The notes below the pieces were generated by a model. It did no database searches. It worked only from the letters and a program-made list of their open reading frames with translations, and was not told where the DNA came from. Below are positions 35,098 through 47,000 of a stretch of DNA of 64,000 nucleotides, one piece after another (positions within the stretch are counted from its first letter, which is position 1; every line of letters begins with the position of its first letter). Location: contig JARUPY010000539.1 in assembly GCA_029817715.1 (NCBI GenBank), forward strand, positions 3,509,501 to 3,573,500. Reading direction: 5' to 3'. The translations under genes were made by a program, and so were the position numbers. Source of the DNA: Melastoma dodecandrum. Its lineage: Eukaryota; Streptophyta; Magnoliopsida; Myrtales; Melastomataceae.

Positions 35098-37984
35098 GGT
35101 CTGATGATAAAAAGCCGGATGGGAATCAGGGATCCAGTCTCTCGCGTCCCGTCAAAGAGATTAAGCCTCTAGTCCCCTGTGTGAGATCCAAATCAATCAA
35201 AGGATAGACTAATCACAATTAAAATCCAAAACAATCGCATTCCTTGAACATAATCAAGCAAGAACAGTCAATCACAAGCTAAATTTCCAAAATCACCAAG
35301 AATCTCACACAGATAGAAACTCAGTTCCATTATCATCATCATACGAAAATTGCACAATCCAGTCCAATCCAATGTCTAACCCAACAGTAGCGGCTCATGG
35401 GTCACAGTCCCGCAACAGTTTCGAAAGCTAATGACTATTTAACCAAGACATCAAATGGACAAGAGAAGAGAGAGGACCTTCAACAGCTAATCACAAACGA
35501 AAAGAAGCAAAAAAAAAGAAAGAAAAAGAAAAGGAGTAAGACCAATCACATCGACTACATCAACACAATAACAAAGCATTTTCCTTATAATCCAAGCAAA
35601 AATCCCGAAGAGGAATAAAATCAAATGTAAGGAGAAAGACCCAACCAACATCTCACCCAAATAAACAGACGATCGGAAAACGAGGGAGACACGGGAGAGA
35701 GAACTGAAACAACAATAAAAAATCCAGCAAGAAGTTGGAAGGTCAGGTCTTGTGTGTGGGGGGTGTCAAAAAGAAGAGAATTGGAAGGGGATTCAAAAGG
35801 GGTTTGATAAATGTGAACCGAACTGAAAATGCTATCTCCCTTAAAACCCAGAGTCAGAAACATAAAGGAAAATGGGTTGTGGGGGGAAGTTTTGATCTTT
35901 CAGGGCAGGAAGAGGAACAGAACAAGAACGACAAAAGGGCAGGCAAAGGAAAAGGTTTAGGTGAGATTGGAATGAAATTTTGTGCGTTGGGGAGAAGGGA
36001 GTAGAAGAAAATTTAATGGGTAGGGGTCGAGGGATGGATGGATGGGTGTGAATGGGAAAACAAATAATAAAAAAAACAGAGGAGTGAAAAAAAAGGAGAA
36101 GATTCGGACACACTCAGCCAAGCCTGCCTAGAGAGTTTATTAACTAATTAAGATGTACGTCAAAATAACCTTTGATATTTAAGTTTTCTTGATTCCGTAG
36201 GAGATCCAGTAGTTTAAAAAGCTATCAATTGCAATCTCTTCTTCTTCTTTCCTTTTTAATTTTGTTCTGAGGAATTAAGATTTTATTATTATTATATCAT
36301 TTGCTTGTACAGAAGATAGTCTTATAAAATTGAAATTTGGTTGCGTTTATAAGCAATCTCTAATTAATTATTATGCAAAATTTCTTCATAATTCTCCTAT
36401 TGGGAGAAAAGAGACTCTTATAATTTGAATCTAATTCATGAATATATTTTTCTTTCTTCTTTAAAATCTAAACATCCTCGTCAATAAAACAAGGAAAATA
36501 AATTGACTAAAATTCTTGTTTATTTAATTTAATTAATAATAAAATTTAAATACTCGCCCAATAGTCAAAGTTGAAATCAAAATATCACGTGAGGTGAGAC
36601 GAGGGGCCAAAACCAGAATTTTCATTAACACAAAATTAAGTAATGAAGCAAGACTCTGGATTAAGTTTTTTTTCTTTTTGGAAATTCACATTTAAAATTC
36701 CTTTTTAATATCAGAAATTATTATGACAATAAAAAAATAATAAAAAATAAAATTGCAGCTATTTCACTAGCCTTTTTGGTGAAAAACGGTGACAAGAAAA
36801 ATTTTTCTTGCTTTAAATTTACTTCTTGCAAAAATTAAACATATTAAAATAATTTGTGAAAAAGTTGTTTTTGGGTTATCTTGCACGGTAAGTTAGAGTG
36901 AGGGAGAAAATTTATTTTTCATAAAGAAAAGTTATGGAAATAAATTTTATGAAATCGAAGAATAGTTTTAGGCAACTGAGTTGATAGTTTATACTGAGAT
37001 ATTTCGGAATATAGAAAAATGTGATTAGGACGTTATTATTATACAAAAGAAGTATAATTACAACTTGCTAGGAAACTTGAATTTAATGTAATCTCAAGAG
37101 GATGAAACAATGGATGGGGTTTGTTCCATTTTGTTTTTTTTATTGAGATGTCTGTTGTATGGTATTAGAATATTGACAACATTCCTACTTTATTTGGCCT
37201 CATCTCTTCTGTGCACACAAACACACAAAAGGTAGGGTTGGGAGGAGAAAAGGAATTTTGAGATCTGAATGGATTACTAAAATTGGGTCAATGGAATTTC
37301 TTATTTTGTTGGTATTCCATCTGTCCTCCTTGTCTCTATCCAATCACATCATGCCCTCACATGCTCTCTTCATTCTATCCTAGACACTTAGGAATGAATT
37401 ATATTATTTACATAGGACAGTTATGTTCATTTGGAGGGCATTCTCTTTCCTACATAAAATTAATGAAGCTTTTAGGAGATAACAAAGCAAACATTAAACA
37501 AAGCTTTTGGAAATATTAGAAAGAAAAAGGCTAGGAATGAGTTAGAAGAGGGGGTTGTGGTGTGTTGTGATACCAGGGGACAGCTTGAAAAACATTTGTC
37601 AGAGCAAGAACATGGCTTTACCATTGGCATCCCTTTCCTTTTCCTTTTTATAAATATAGGAAAGATTCATGATTCGATTACTAGTTTATTATCATCATCA
37701 TTATTATTATAAGGATTGTTAAAGTAATATGGACATGATATTCATTGGGTCAGGGTCAGGGTAAGAGGATTGTGCAGAAAACAAATGAATAGTGCAGAAT
37801 ATTAGCAAACATTCAAATGAAAGCGACTGATTACTTTTAAGCTCATTTCTAACAACATTAGTAGACTCGGGGGACTCCCTTTGTGCCACAGCGCCCAAGG
37901 TCTTGAGTACATTAAGACTCACGAGGTCCATCTGCTCCGCAAGAAAATTTGCGAGTGGAACATGACGACAGGATCTCTATTGGC
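35098..37984. other. kinase 5' region and AT-rich intergenic DNA
   Basis: The first kilobase contains the 5' leader or promoter of the kinase, with purine-rich runs (35500-35545, 35880-36100). From 36120 to 37700 the DNA is strongly AT-rich and I see no gene, repeat array or RNA gene. Confidence 0.5.
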
Positions 37985-38625
37985 GGCCCTTCATGCCTTC
38001 GTCATCTGAAACGAGACGAAAGATTAGTTGACACCAAGTCTTCCGGAAGATGCGATCAAGGGGAGAAAGGAAAAAAAAGAAAAGAAAAGAACAAAGAATA
38101 CTTGAAGGAAGAAGAGCCTTTCGGTAAGCCTTGTCAGGAGAAGAGCCCATCCAGATGGCAGGAAGGCAAGCAAAGCAGCGAACGAATCGGATACCGTCAA
38201 CGAACATACTGCAAACACTAGGATCAGCAGAGGTACATAAACAAGACGGTCAGAATACGAAACGTGGGCTTCCCGTTTCTACGATCTGCAACCATGAAAG
38301 ACAAACGCATCCGGTACCCTACTGCCAACTGTAGAAGCCCACGGTTGTGAAGTATAATGATAAGATTAAACGACTAAGTATGTCTCCCCACCATTACCAT
38401 TCCTAATCCTAACTTTGGCCCAAATAGGGATATCTCTGGTTCATTCCCACATCACAAACCACCCGTGTTTGAATTATGACCGAGGTATTCAAAGTGGTTA
38501 GAATGCCTAACTTAAACTCTATGCCAGGATAAGCTACCTGCAAATATTGTATATTCCCTCAAATTAATAATAAATTGTCTTCGGAGCTTAACTGATGCCA
38601 TCGCTACCCCTTGTTATATATATAT
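37985..38625 (-). pseudogene. remnant of a duplicated callose synthase gene
   Basis: Two blocks match the intact callose synthase further right. 37985-38330 resembles 41340-41660 (penultimate exon plus flanking intron, encoding LTVSD..AALLAFLPSGWALLL). 38338-38625 resembles 43370-43730 (exon with YRLGRRFDFYR and NQISLFEAKVANGN). The sequence between these blocks in the parent, about 1.7 kb, is missing. Intron sequence is included, so this is a DNA-level copy, not a retrocopy. The splice donor after GWALLL is lost (AC in place of GT) and frames are disrupted. Confidence 0.8.
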
Positions 38626-39119
38626 GGCCAAAAGAGGGGGATATCTGGGTTCTTAATGGGCCTCGATGGATTGTTTGGGCTTGGGCTTGACATTGGGTAT
38701 TGGGCTTATCTCTTGGACATGGGTGCACTTCCCCAGTTATTACGTTCGTGACGTGTGTGTGAGAAAAATCATCCAAATTGGTCGCAAATATAAAAAGATT
38801 TTTCCTTGAAACAACGGACACATACGATAATATGTCGATCATCCGTGAAAAAATGAATATCATTTCTAGACGGGAAACACCGTCTTAAGATCGAGATTTT
38901 TACACGTACTAAGGTTATCCGGTAGGAGGAGGATTGAGTTAACAAGAAGAGCATGTTCTCATGTCATTTTCTCTTAATTATGAGTGTCTTCGTCCCCCAC
39001 TTGTTGTAACTGTCTTAAGAGGTTTATACAGTAGTAGTTGGAGTTTTGTACGGAAATACGGGTAGTTTTAAAAAATTTTTACAAAATACGGTCCGAATTT
39101 TGTAAAATACCGTTTTACC
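38626..39119. other. spacer with duplicated upstream sequence
   Basis: Around 38655-38730 a GGGCCT..TATTGGGCTTATCTCTTGGACATG segment resembles 56655-56720 upstream of the intact callose synthase, so it is probably old promoter sequence of the lost copy. No coding sequence is seen. Confidence 0.45.
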
Positions 39120-39350
39120 GTCAAAGGGGGCGCGTCTTGAAAACGTTCTCCTTAAAATGCAAAGAGGGCGGGTTTTGAAAACCCGTCCCCTCAACACTTA
39201 GCAAAAGTATTCATTTGTCCGGTGAAGGATGGGCGTCTAACGAGGGGCGCGTTTTTAAAACCCGCCCCTTTAACTAAATGAACAAGGGGCGCGACGCGCC
39301 CTTTCAACTAAATGAACTAGGGGCGCGTTTTCAAAACACGCATTTTGAAA
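39120..39350. repeat. array of GC-rich short palindromes
   Basis: Five related inverted repeats of the form GGGGCGCGTTTT-AAAACGCGCCCC occur at about 39127-39150, 39163-39190, 39240-39270, 39284-39304 and 39320-39345. Some are separated by ACTAAATGAAC. An AT-rich segment with its own inverted repeat (TTTTACAAAATACGGT / TTTTGTAAAATACCGT) precedes them. The class is unknown. Confidence 0.6.
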
Positions 39351-39373
39351 GGTTAGACAAAAAAAACTGTCTA

Positions 39374-39470
39374 ATTTAATTGGTTAGAGACTTTTGTTAT
39401 AATGGGGAGGGTCAAGAGTTCAACTCTTGTCATCATCAATTCTCATTATATAGGATTCGAACCCAAGACT
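39374..39470. repeat. tRNA-like repeat remnant
   Basis: Plus-strand AATTGGTTAGAGAC followed 40 bases later by GAGTTCAACTC resembles pol III A and B boxes, and GGGTTCGAATCC, a perfect B box, lies on the minus strand at 39453-39464. No complete cloverleaf can be drawn, so this is at most a degenerate tRNA or SINE-like relic. Confidence 0.25.
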
Positions 39471-39792
39471 TCCCACAAATTTCCCATTCGCGATTTCAAA
39501 AGAGTTCACCTAGTCTTTTTCGAAATTAACTGTAATTTGGAAAAACCCAAAATGTCAATTTGTTAACAGTCCTCTTAGGGGACCACGTCCAGCGGCAATC
39601 GGCAAGACAACCTTCACCCCCTACCTTGTTAGAAAACCAATGCAACATCACCCTTTCTTTATATTAAAATATATAAAAAAAAATCCATCCCCTCCGGCCA
39701 CTTTACCTCTGACGTCTTTGTCATAATATACAAGTAAACAGGGGAGGGAGGGGGGATTAGGAGAGCGGCTGGGGTTGCTCGTTGTTGTTGCC

Positions 39793-40023
39793 ATGGCTGG
39801 GAAGACCAAGACGAAGACCGCGTACTCTTCCCTGAGGAAGGTCTTGTCCACGAGCAAGCAGATGTGGCCGTCATGGAAGCTGTTCTCGTTCCGCATCAGG
39901 AGGTCCGATTCCCGGGTTTCTGTGATGGATGGGGTGGTGTTCCGGATACAGTCGGTGGTGGAAGTGGTCATTCTGGTCTCGACGCTGTGCTTCTTCTACC
40001 TCTGCTGCGGCTGCCACTTCTGA
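39793..40023 (+). CDS. small one-TM conserved plant protein, copy 1
   Basis: A 76-residue intronless ORF. It has a basic N-terminus (MAGKTKTKTAYSSLRKVL), a conserved middle (WPSWKLFSFRIRRSD) and a single C-terminal hydrophobic span ending YLCCGCHF. The tail Cys cluster could be palmitoylated. The paralogue at 57547-57783 shares most residues, strongest in the last 35, which argues that both are translated. 3' flanks are also similar (GTGTTGGCAATTGTAAACTA). Function unknown. Confidence 0.72.
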   Translation: MAGKTKTKTAYSSLRKVLSTSKQMWPSWKLFSFRIRRSDSRVSVMDGVVFRIQSVVEVVILVSTLCFFYLCCGCHF

Positions 40024-41097
40024 TCCGAGACCACCCCCATCCCACCCGCAGGGACCCTACCATTCTTTCGATTGTCCTCGAAATGCCTCTTCACTACCAC
40101 TCCGTACTACTACTTCTTCCTCTTCCTGGTTGTGTTGGCAATTGTAAACTACGAGCTTTCCGACATGTTTCAACTCCACCCCACATGTTTTCATGGGATC
40201 GTGTAGTGTCTCTGGCCCTTGGTGGCAATTTTCAGGCAACAGCGCTCAAAAGTAACCGGAATACAATAAATACATACACACAAACATAGTGCAGTGGACT
40301 GGGGATTTCCGATTTTCTTGATATTTTCGATAGAGCAGTGAATCAATGGGAGTGAAAATGATTGTTGTTATTTCATTTTCGTATATAATCCCATTCTTCG
40401 TACAGATACTCGAATTATATAGACTAGAGAGAGTATAATAGAAATTTGTTGTAAAACGTGGGAAACTGTGGCAGCGTCCTTTGTTGTATCGTGTTTGTCA
40501 TGCTGATATTATCTGATCAACCGTTCGTATTTTCACCCTTTTTCTAATTCTTGGCTTGGACCTGGTCCTGCAAGTGGGGTTGATTATTTAGCTGGGCCGA
40601 TTTTATTGTGACATTCACATCCGCCATAAAATCGAAGTTCCGATTTGTTCGTAAAACAAAATCGAAAATTCTAACTCCGATTTACCGGCCGTAATTTTAC
40701 GTTCGACCAATTTGTTTCGTACCAACGTATTTTGGAACAAAGCTACATTTTGGGGGATGTGCCTCCTGGCTCACTTTCTAGGTACAGTCCACTAGGACGC
40801 GCATACATAAAATTGGAAAGGTAATGAGCGTCGACATGTCAACGTACATAAAGTCCCTCACTAAGTTTGTTCAAATATTCTCCAATGTGTGTTGTGTGTA
40901 TAAAGAAGGATCAAATCAATGCCTTCTACAAGAAGCTGCCAGGACTTTCCAACTAACTAAAAAGTATCACAACATAATTCGTGTAACTATATTCCCAACA
41001 TATCTCTGTGGGAGGATAAAGGCCATGGATAAAAATTAAGGTAAAACTCAGCTGGGTCGACCACCGGGAGTCGGGGCGACGTATCAATCATGTGGTC
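40024..41097. other. 3' UTR-like duplicate sequence and spacer
   Basis: 40024-40230 resembles 57784-58020 downstream of the paralogous small gene and is likely its 3' UTR. From 40300 to 41097 I see no gene. Confidence 0.45.
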
Positions 41098-44000
41098 TCA
41101 ATGAGGACTGGAATAAGTCGTGTCTTTCCTCCCGGTAAGGATCATCGATATCTGTAGGCCACGGCTGAAAGCTTGGTTGAACAGGAGGCGCGTCTGGAAC
41201 TCCGAAACAAATGGGAACCACGACAGTATGGCTACCGGCATGAACAGGACTACCCCCATTATGTACTCGTACGCTCTGGCGAGTTCCTTCACAGAATTCC
41301 AGAACCCTAACCCTTTTACCAGTGACCTACATGCTTGCGAGATCTGAAAGACACAAAAGGATAGTTTAGTTGACAGTCATGTTTTCCGGATGATGTGGTC
41401 TAGGGGACATAGGAAAAAAAAAATCACCCCGCAACCCTTACCAGGAGAAGGGCCCATCCAGAGGGGAGGAAGGCGAGGAGAGCAGCGAACAAATCAGATA
41501 CCGTCAGCGAACAAACTACGAACAAGACGGTCATGACACACATGAAGCCGAGGAAAAGAAGTGCTTTCAGAATACGAAACATGAGTTGGAAATCGGTGCC
41601 AAATTTTCTTCTTCCCATTGATACCATCTGCAACAACCAAATATAAACACATATACGGCTACTGAATTAAACTGAAGTACCAAGACAAAGAAAAAAGATT
41701 GAATTTCAAATTCCTTTCACGGATATTAACATACCTTTAAAACTACCAGAGCAGTTATTAGAACAACCCAAGAAAGGCCGTAGACCTGCAGAAAAAGAAA
41801 ATAATGGGTGGGAAGCTTGAGAGGTTCTAAAGTTGCACGAATATGACAAATAGAAACTGCAAGCACCATAAATCATTTCGTCATACCATTATACTCTTGA
41901 CGTGATGAGATATATTTAGGTGATAGACAATTCCATATTGATAGATGAAGAAGCGGAGTGCGAGTATAATTTCGAACACTCTTCCCCTAATACTCGTGTT
42001 CTTGAGATGTTCCTGTTCTTCATCCCACCATGATTCCCAGCTGTAGTCGGATAGAATCCCAATGCCACCACGATTGCCCATCCATCTCTTCCAGTCTCCC
42101 CAATCATCTACCGTCTTCTGCCAGTCGAAGCCGGATGGATTGAATATGAACGGTGCAAACAACCACGAGACAACTAAGAACCACATGGAGAAAGTGATGA
42201 ATAAGTAAAGGTTCGAGCTCCGGGAAGACAGTCCATATGCTTCGTAGACAATGAGAAGTATCAGCAGCTCCAAAGCCTTCACAAAGTGGCTTCTGGAATA
42301 GAGCCTGTAGTTATTGCCAAATTTTTCATGGAAGACAACAAAACCACGGCCCGTCGCTCTATATTTGGATCCACCATGCAAGAGTGTTCTTCCATAATAG
42401 TGTGCTTTGGTTCCCAGTTGAAAGGTGAAGAACACAGAAGCCAACTGAAGTTGCATGATGATGAAATCGCCAATTGCCGCTCGAAATCCCTTTTGGAGAC
42501 CGATTTCCATAACCATAGGAAGAACCAGTAACAATCCAAGCTGAAACACAGACTGACTTGCTAGAGCTTGCTCAAGAGCCTTGCTCTGGTGAATGCTTGG
42601 ATCTTGAAGAATCTCTCTTTCCAGCCCACTCATCACCATGTACAGACGTCCATACAAGAACACAAATACCGTGAGGACAGTGATCTGCATGCAAGTAACC
42701 ACACAGTCAAGGTGATGCATGCAGGTTTTGAATGGAAAAAAACAGAAAAGGCGTGACGGTTCATTCATTCATTCATTTTGATGAAATCATCCATTGTTAG
42801 TCTCTGCTAATCACCAGGAAATATTGGAAAAAAGTCAGAAAATTTATTGACACAATCAAGCACCAGAGTGGATGCAACTGTTTTTTTTTTTTTATCTGAG
42901 AAACCTGACAACCATCACACAGGATTCACAGGCATTACCTAAAACTTAAACGGCAGCAAAAAACACTAGATAGTAAGCATCAAAACATTGTCTTCTCCTA
43001 CCACCTCAATAAACCACGCCAGGATTTTACACCCCCAAATATACCAATACCAAAGATCTACACTAGGTCAGATTGAGTATCCTTGGTGCGTAGAGCGCTC
43101 TGACCAGAGACTTAGAGTTAGAAGTGAAAAAAATTCAAGTGCACATAATACTAAAAAAAGTTAGCAAATCTTTGGCATCTAAACAATCGTCCATGCTCAC
43201 TCATCGGTAACTCAAAAATAAGAGACACTTCATGAGACAAAGCAGCAAGATCTAACATCATACCGAGAAAAGACTCTGAGAGATTCCCAACACAAGGAAA
43301 GGAGAAAAAGGCGCTTTTAGTAAAGACAGATGCAAAAATGAATATTTTCTTAGCTCACCATACTACTGAAGTAGAAGCCCACGGTCGTGAAGTAGAATGA
43401 TAACATTCTATAAAAGTCAAATCTTCTGCCAAGGCGGTAAACATCCCGACTAAGTGTCTGCTCACCATTACCATTTGCAACTTTGGCCTCAAATAGGGAT
43501 ATCTGGTTCATTCCCATGTCACGCCCCTTCCCTACTTGGATGTACTCATGATGTGTCACAAATCCTCCACGCAAAGTTGAATTATATCCTGTATTCAAAG
43601 TCATTAGCATGCCTGCATAAATCTGTGCGTCAGCATAAGCTACCCATTACCTGCAAAGATATCTTCGCTCAAATTAATTGTCTTTGAAGCTTTGCTGATG
43701 CCACCCCTTGTTATATGGAATAGCCTATCAAATATATCAGGATGTCCGTAATGGAACCGCACCCTGCAACATGCAGGTAATTTCGTCAGAACAGAAGTTC
43801 ACCGCACTGAGCCAACAGATTATTCTGTCTTTCTACTGTTGTAACTTCAATTGGACTATCCTGGAGTCCTTTACTTCTAGTGTAACTTACATAAATATCG
43901 AACTGTTGTCAAGTTGATTATTGAATAGACTTTTCTGTGTGACGTTTAAATTCACCACCAAGTGTTGACAAAGGAAGTTTTCTGGAGCCCAAAATAGTGA

Positions 44001-47000
44001 TTTTAACAGATTGAAAAGAGGAAAAAAGAGTAATGTGCAGTCATTATCACTGAAAAAAATGAAGGAAATAAATAAACAATCTCTTGTCAAAGCATCTCAA
44101 AGAAACATAGTATGGAGATGTCATTTCTAAGCATATTGCCCGAACCTTAGATAGACGCAACACTGTTCATCAACTGCCCATTTAGGATATGAATTGCTTA
44201 GTTTACATTTGACGTAGCTAAGAAGAACGAAAAGAAACATGAAAACCATATAATCACATTCAGAAAAAGGACCAGAAAACCTGGCTGATTTAGAGTCGTT
44301 AAAATTTAATGTGTGGAAAGAAAGGTAATGTCAAGCGATAATAGAAGACTTGAACGTCAAGACAAAGGAGTAATCAGAATCACAACTGCTATCATAAGCC
44401 AGGTACATTGACTCATCGCCAGTATCCCATGTGTACCTGAGAGGATTGGCCAAAACCCTCTGGCCGATAGTGACAAAACTAGTCTCTTGATTGGACATGA
44501 ACCAAGCCAGTGATGAAACACTATAAAATGAAGACAAACTGTCATTTTGTCAATCATACTTCTATTACTTTTGAATAGACTAAAGAAAGCTCACCTTCCT
44601 GTAAATATGTGCTCCCTGAGACCCAAAATGGTGGGTTTTCTCTCGCCACGGCGAGGCTTCCGAAATTCTTCTAATACATTTCTCATTTTGAAAGCTTCTT
44701 CAAAATAATTGTCCTGAGAAATTAATAATTATAAAAAAAATTAACCCAGAAAACAAAACATCTAGAAAGATAAGCATATAATAAATGGATAACGAGTCTA
44801 GGATTGAAGGACGAGCAGTCGCACTTCTCCTGGTCAGGAAAGTCAGAATGAGCTCTTTATGGATGCGGGTAGATGCCAGTTTAATTCTACTGCTAATTAT
44901 AGAAGTTCATATCATATAGGCTATTCAACTGCAAAATTGGGAACTACAGAGTTTCATGCTGATTTGAAAGAACGATAACTCCCAACATACAGCAATATTC
45001 CAAACTCATGCAATCAATACATTCACTAAGACAACCCTCTCGACTTCTGTTTGTATTTCCTTTCACAAAGAAGGATGGGGTGATTGATGTATTGCACACT
45101 GATACTGTTCATAATGATAGTCAAGAGATCAACAACCTGGATGCTGCTTCCTGTGTTGAAAGAAATTTCCCCCTCCACCCAAGAAAAAACGTAACTGGTA
45201 AAGAAGGACACCTGATTCATATCAATTGTTTGCAAAGCTTCTCCTCGTGTAAATATGATGGCATGATTTTGATTTTCAGGTTTTCCTTCACCTATATCTG
45301 TTGGCTTACCAGGCAGCTTCACTCTGTATATTTCCTGCAAATTCCCAAAACGGCAGGTAAATATGCCTCAGGATTCGATCGGCAAGCTTCTAATTATTGA
45401 GAAGAACACAATATAAGACCATATAAGTTCATCGTTTCATCTGCATTAGGTATGCCTCTCAACATAAATTCTATGAACAATGTTGGAATGGCAATCTAAA
45501 GCTTGGTCATGTACTCATATTTTCATCATATTACAGAAGCATCTGCAAGTGAAAAATTGTCGGTGCTATGAGATTGATCTCATGGCTAGTTAATTCACCG
45601 AGAATGGTATTACTCTATCCATCATGGTACAAAAAGTTTAACCAGAAAATGAGGTGGATTTGACTTCTTAGGAGAAGCGTGGACGTTGGGTAGCATTAAT
45701 TTTTATCTGCTTCGAACTTCTCTTCAACTTAGCCACCTCCCTAAATAGCAAGCCTAACACAAGGTATTGATTTTCAACACAGAAGACCTCCTACCTACAA
45801 CAACCAAAAGAAAAAAACAGAAAAATAGAAGACTGTTTTTAATTGATGGCACATTTTAAACATAGCAACCATTAGGTTCAACAGCTACAATAATTTGGAC
45901 CTCAAACTTACCGTTGCTTGCATGAACCACTGACTTACAAAAGAAAAAGTTCACAACTACATTCCACTTTAAGTTCAGAGAGAAAATTTAATATCAGAAA
46001 ATTTTAATGCTGACTAGACCTTACCTCATCCAATTTATCAACACCTTTTACAAGAACAGAATAGTACACTTTCTGGGACTTTCCGTTCACTGTTTCTTCC
46101 CTTTCGTCAATGTAAGCAACTCGCAGAGAAGGATACCTGTGAACAAATCAATGATTTTCCGGTGAGGCTATAATTTTTCCCAAAATGTCAATGATGATGA
46201 TGGCTGTTCTGGAATTCCCCCAAAAAATGATAGTAATAAAAAACTTACTTTAACATGAGATTCAATACATTGTGGTAACAACTTCTCTCGCGATAATCAG
46301 CGGCCTTCTTTTGAACACCATACAATTGGCAGGAAACAACATAAGTGAACTTCATATCAGCAAGAGCCTGGGAGTGATCATAAAAGGACTTATGATCTTC
46401 CTCATTCAAATCCATGTTTCTGTAGCCACTAAAAATAGCTGCACCACGAAAGATGATGTGGACAAGAGAGGCCAGTAGCTGATTGTTTAGAAATAACCCA
46501 ATCAAAAGCATCAAGAAACCTCAATATTATCAACTCTTACCACTATCATCAGCAAATTCAAGGAAGCATTGGAGTTCTAGTGCCTGTCTGTAGTACATCA
46601 TCCCCCTCACTAACCAAACCACATGGAAGCCATATTAGTAAAGACGGATAATTGACAAGTCCGTAAAAAGTTATGGCAGATTTTGCTTTAGACCTGTTCT
46701 GGCCAAAGTTTGTCCTCGGTAGGAAACCCATTCACGTTCCATTTCAATCTTATCCTTAGCTGAATACTTATATTTTGGATCATTGATGCGATCCTGGAAG
46801 TTCGTCCATTCATCTATATTTCCAGAGGAAAAGGAGAAAGTTATCTCAAGTTCCCCATTGTACAAGTTCCATGAGTAAGAAAATTCCAGTTGTAACACAA
46901 GGAGGGTAAGATATGAACAAGAAAACTTGCCAGGATATATCTTCTGTAAGTAGAACTTTATTGTGATGCCATCCTCGTTCTCGCTATTAAGTTCTTCGGT

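Noticed and set aside
38024..38218. Small membrane protein ORF on the minus strand
   Set aside because: It is the penultimate callose synthase exon of the degraded copy running into its former intron.
39374..39440. Functional tRNA gene
   Set aside because: Acceptor stem does not pair and the anticodon stem is poor; at best a relic.
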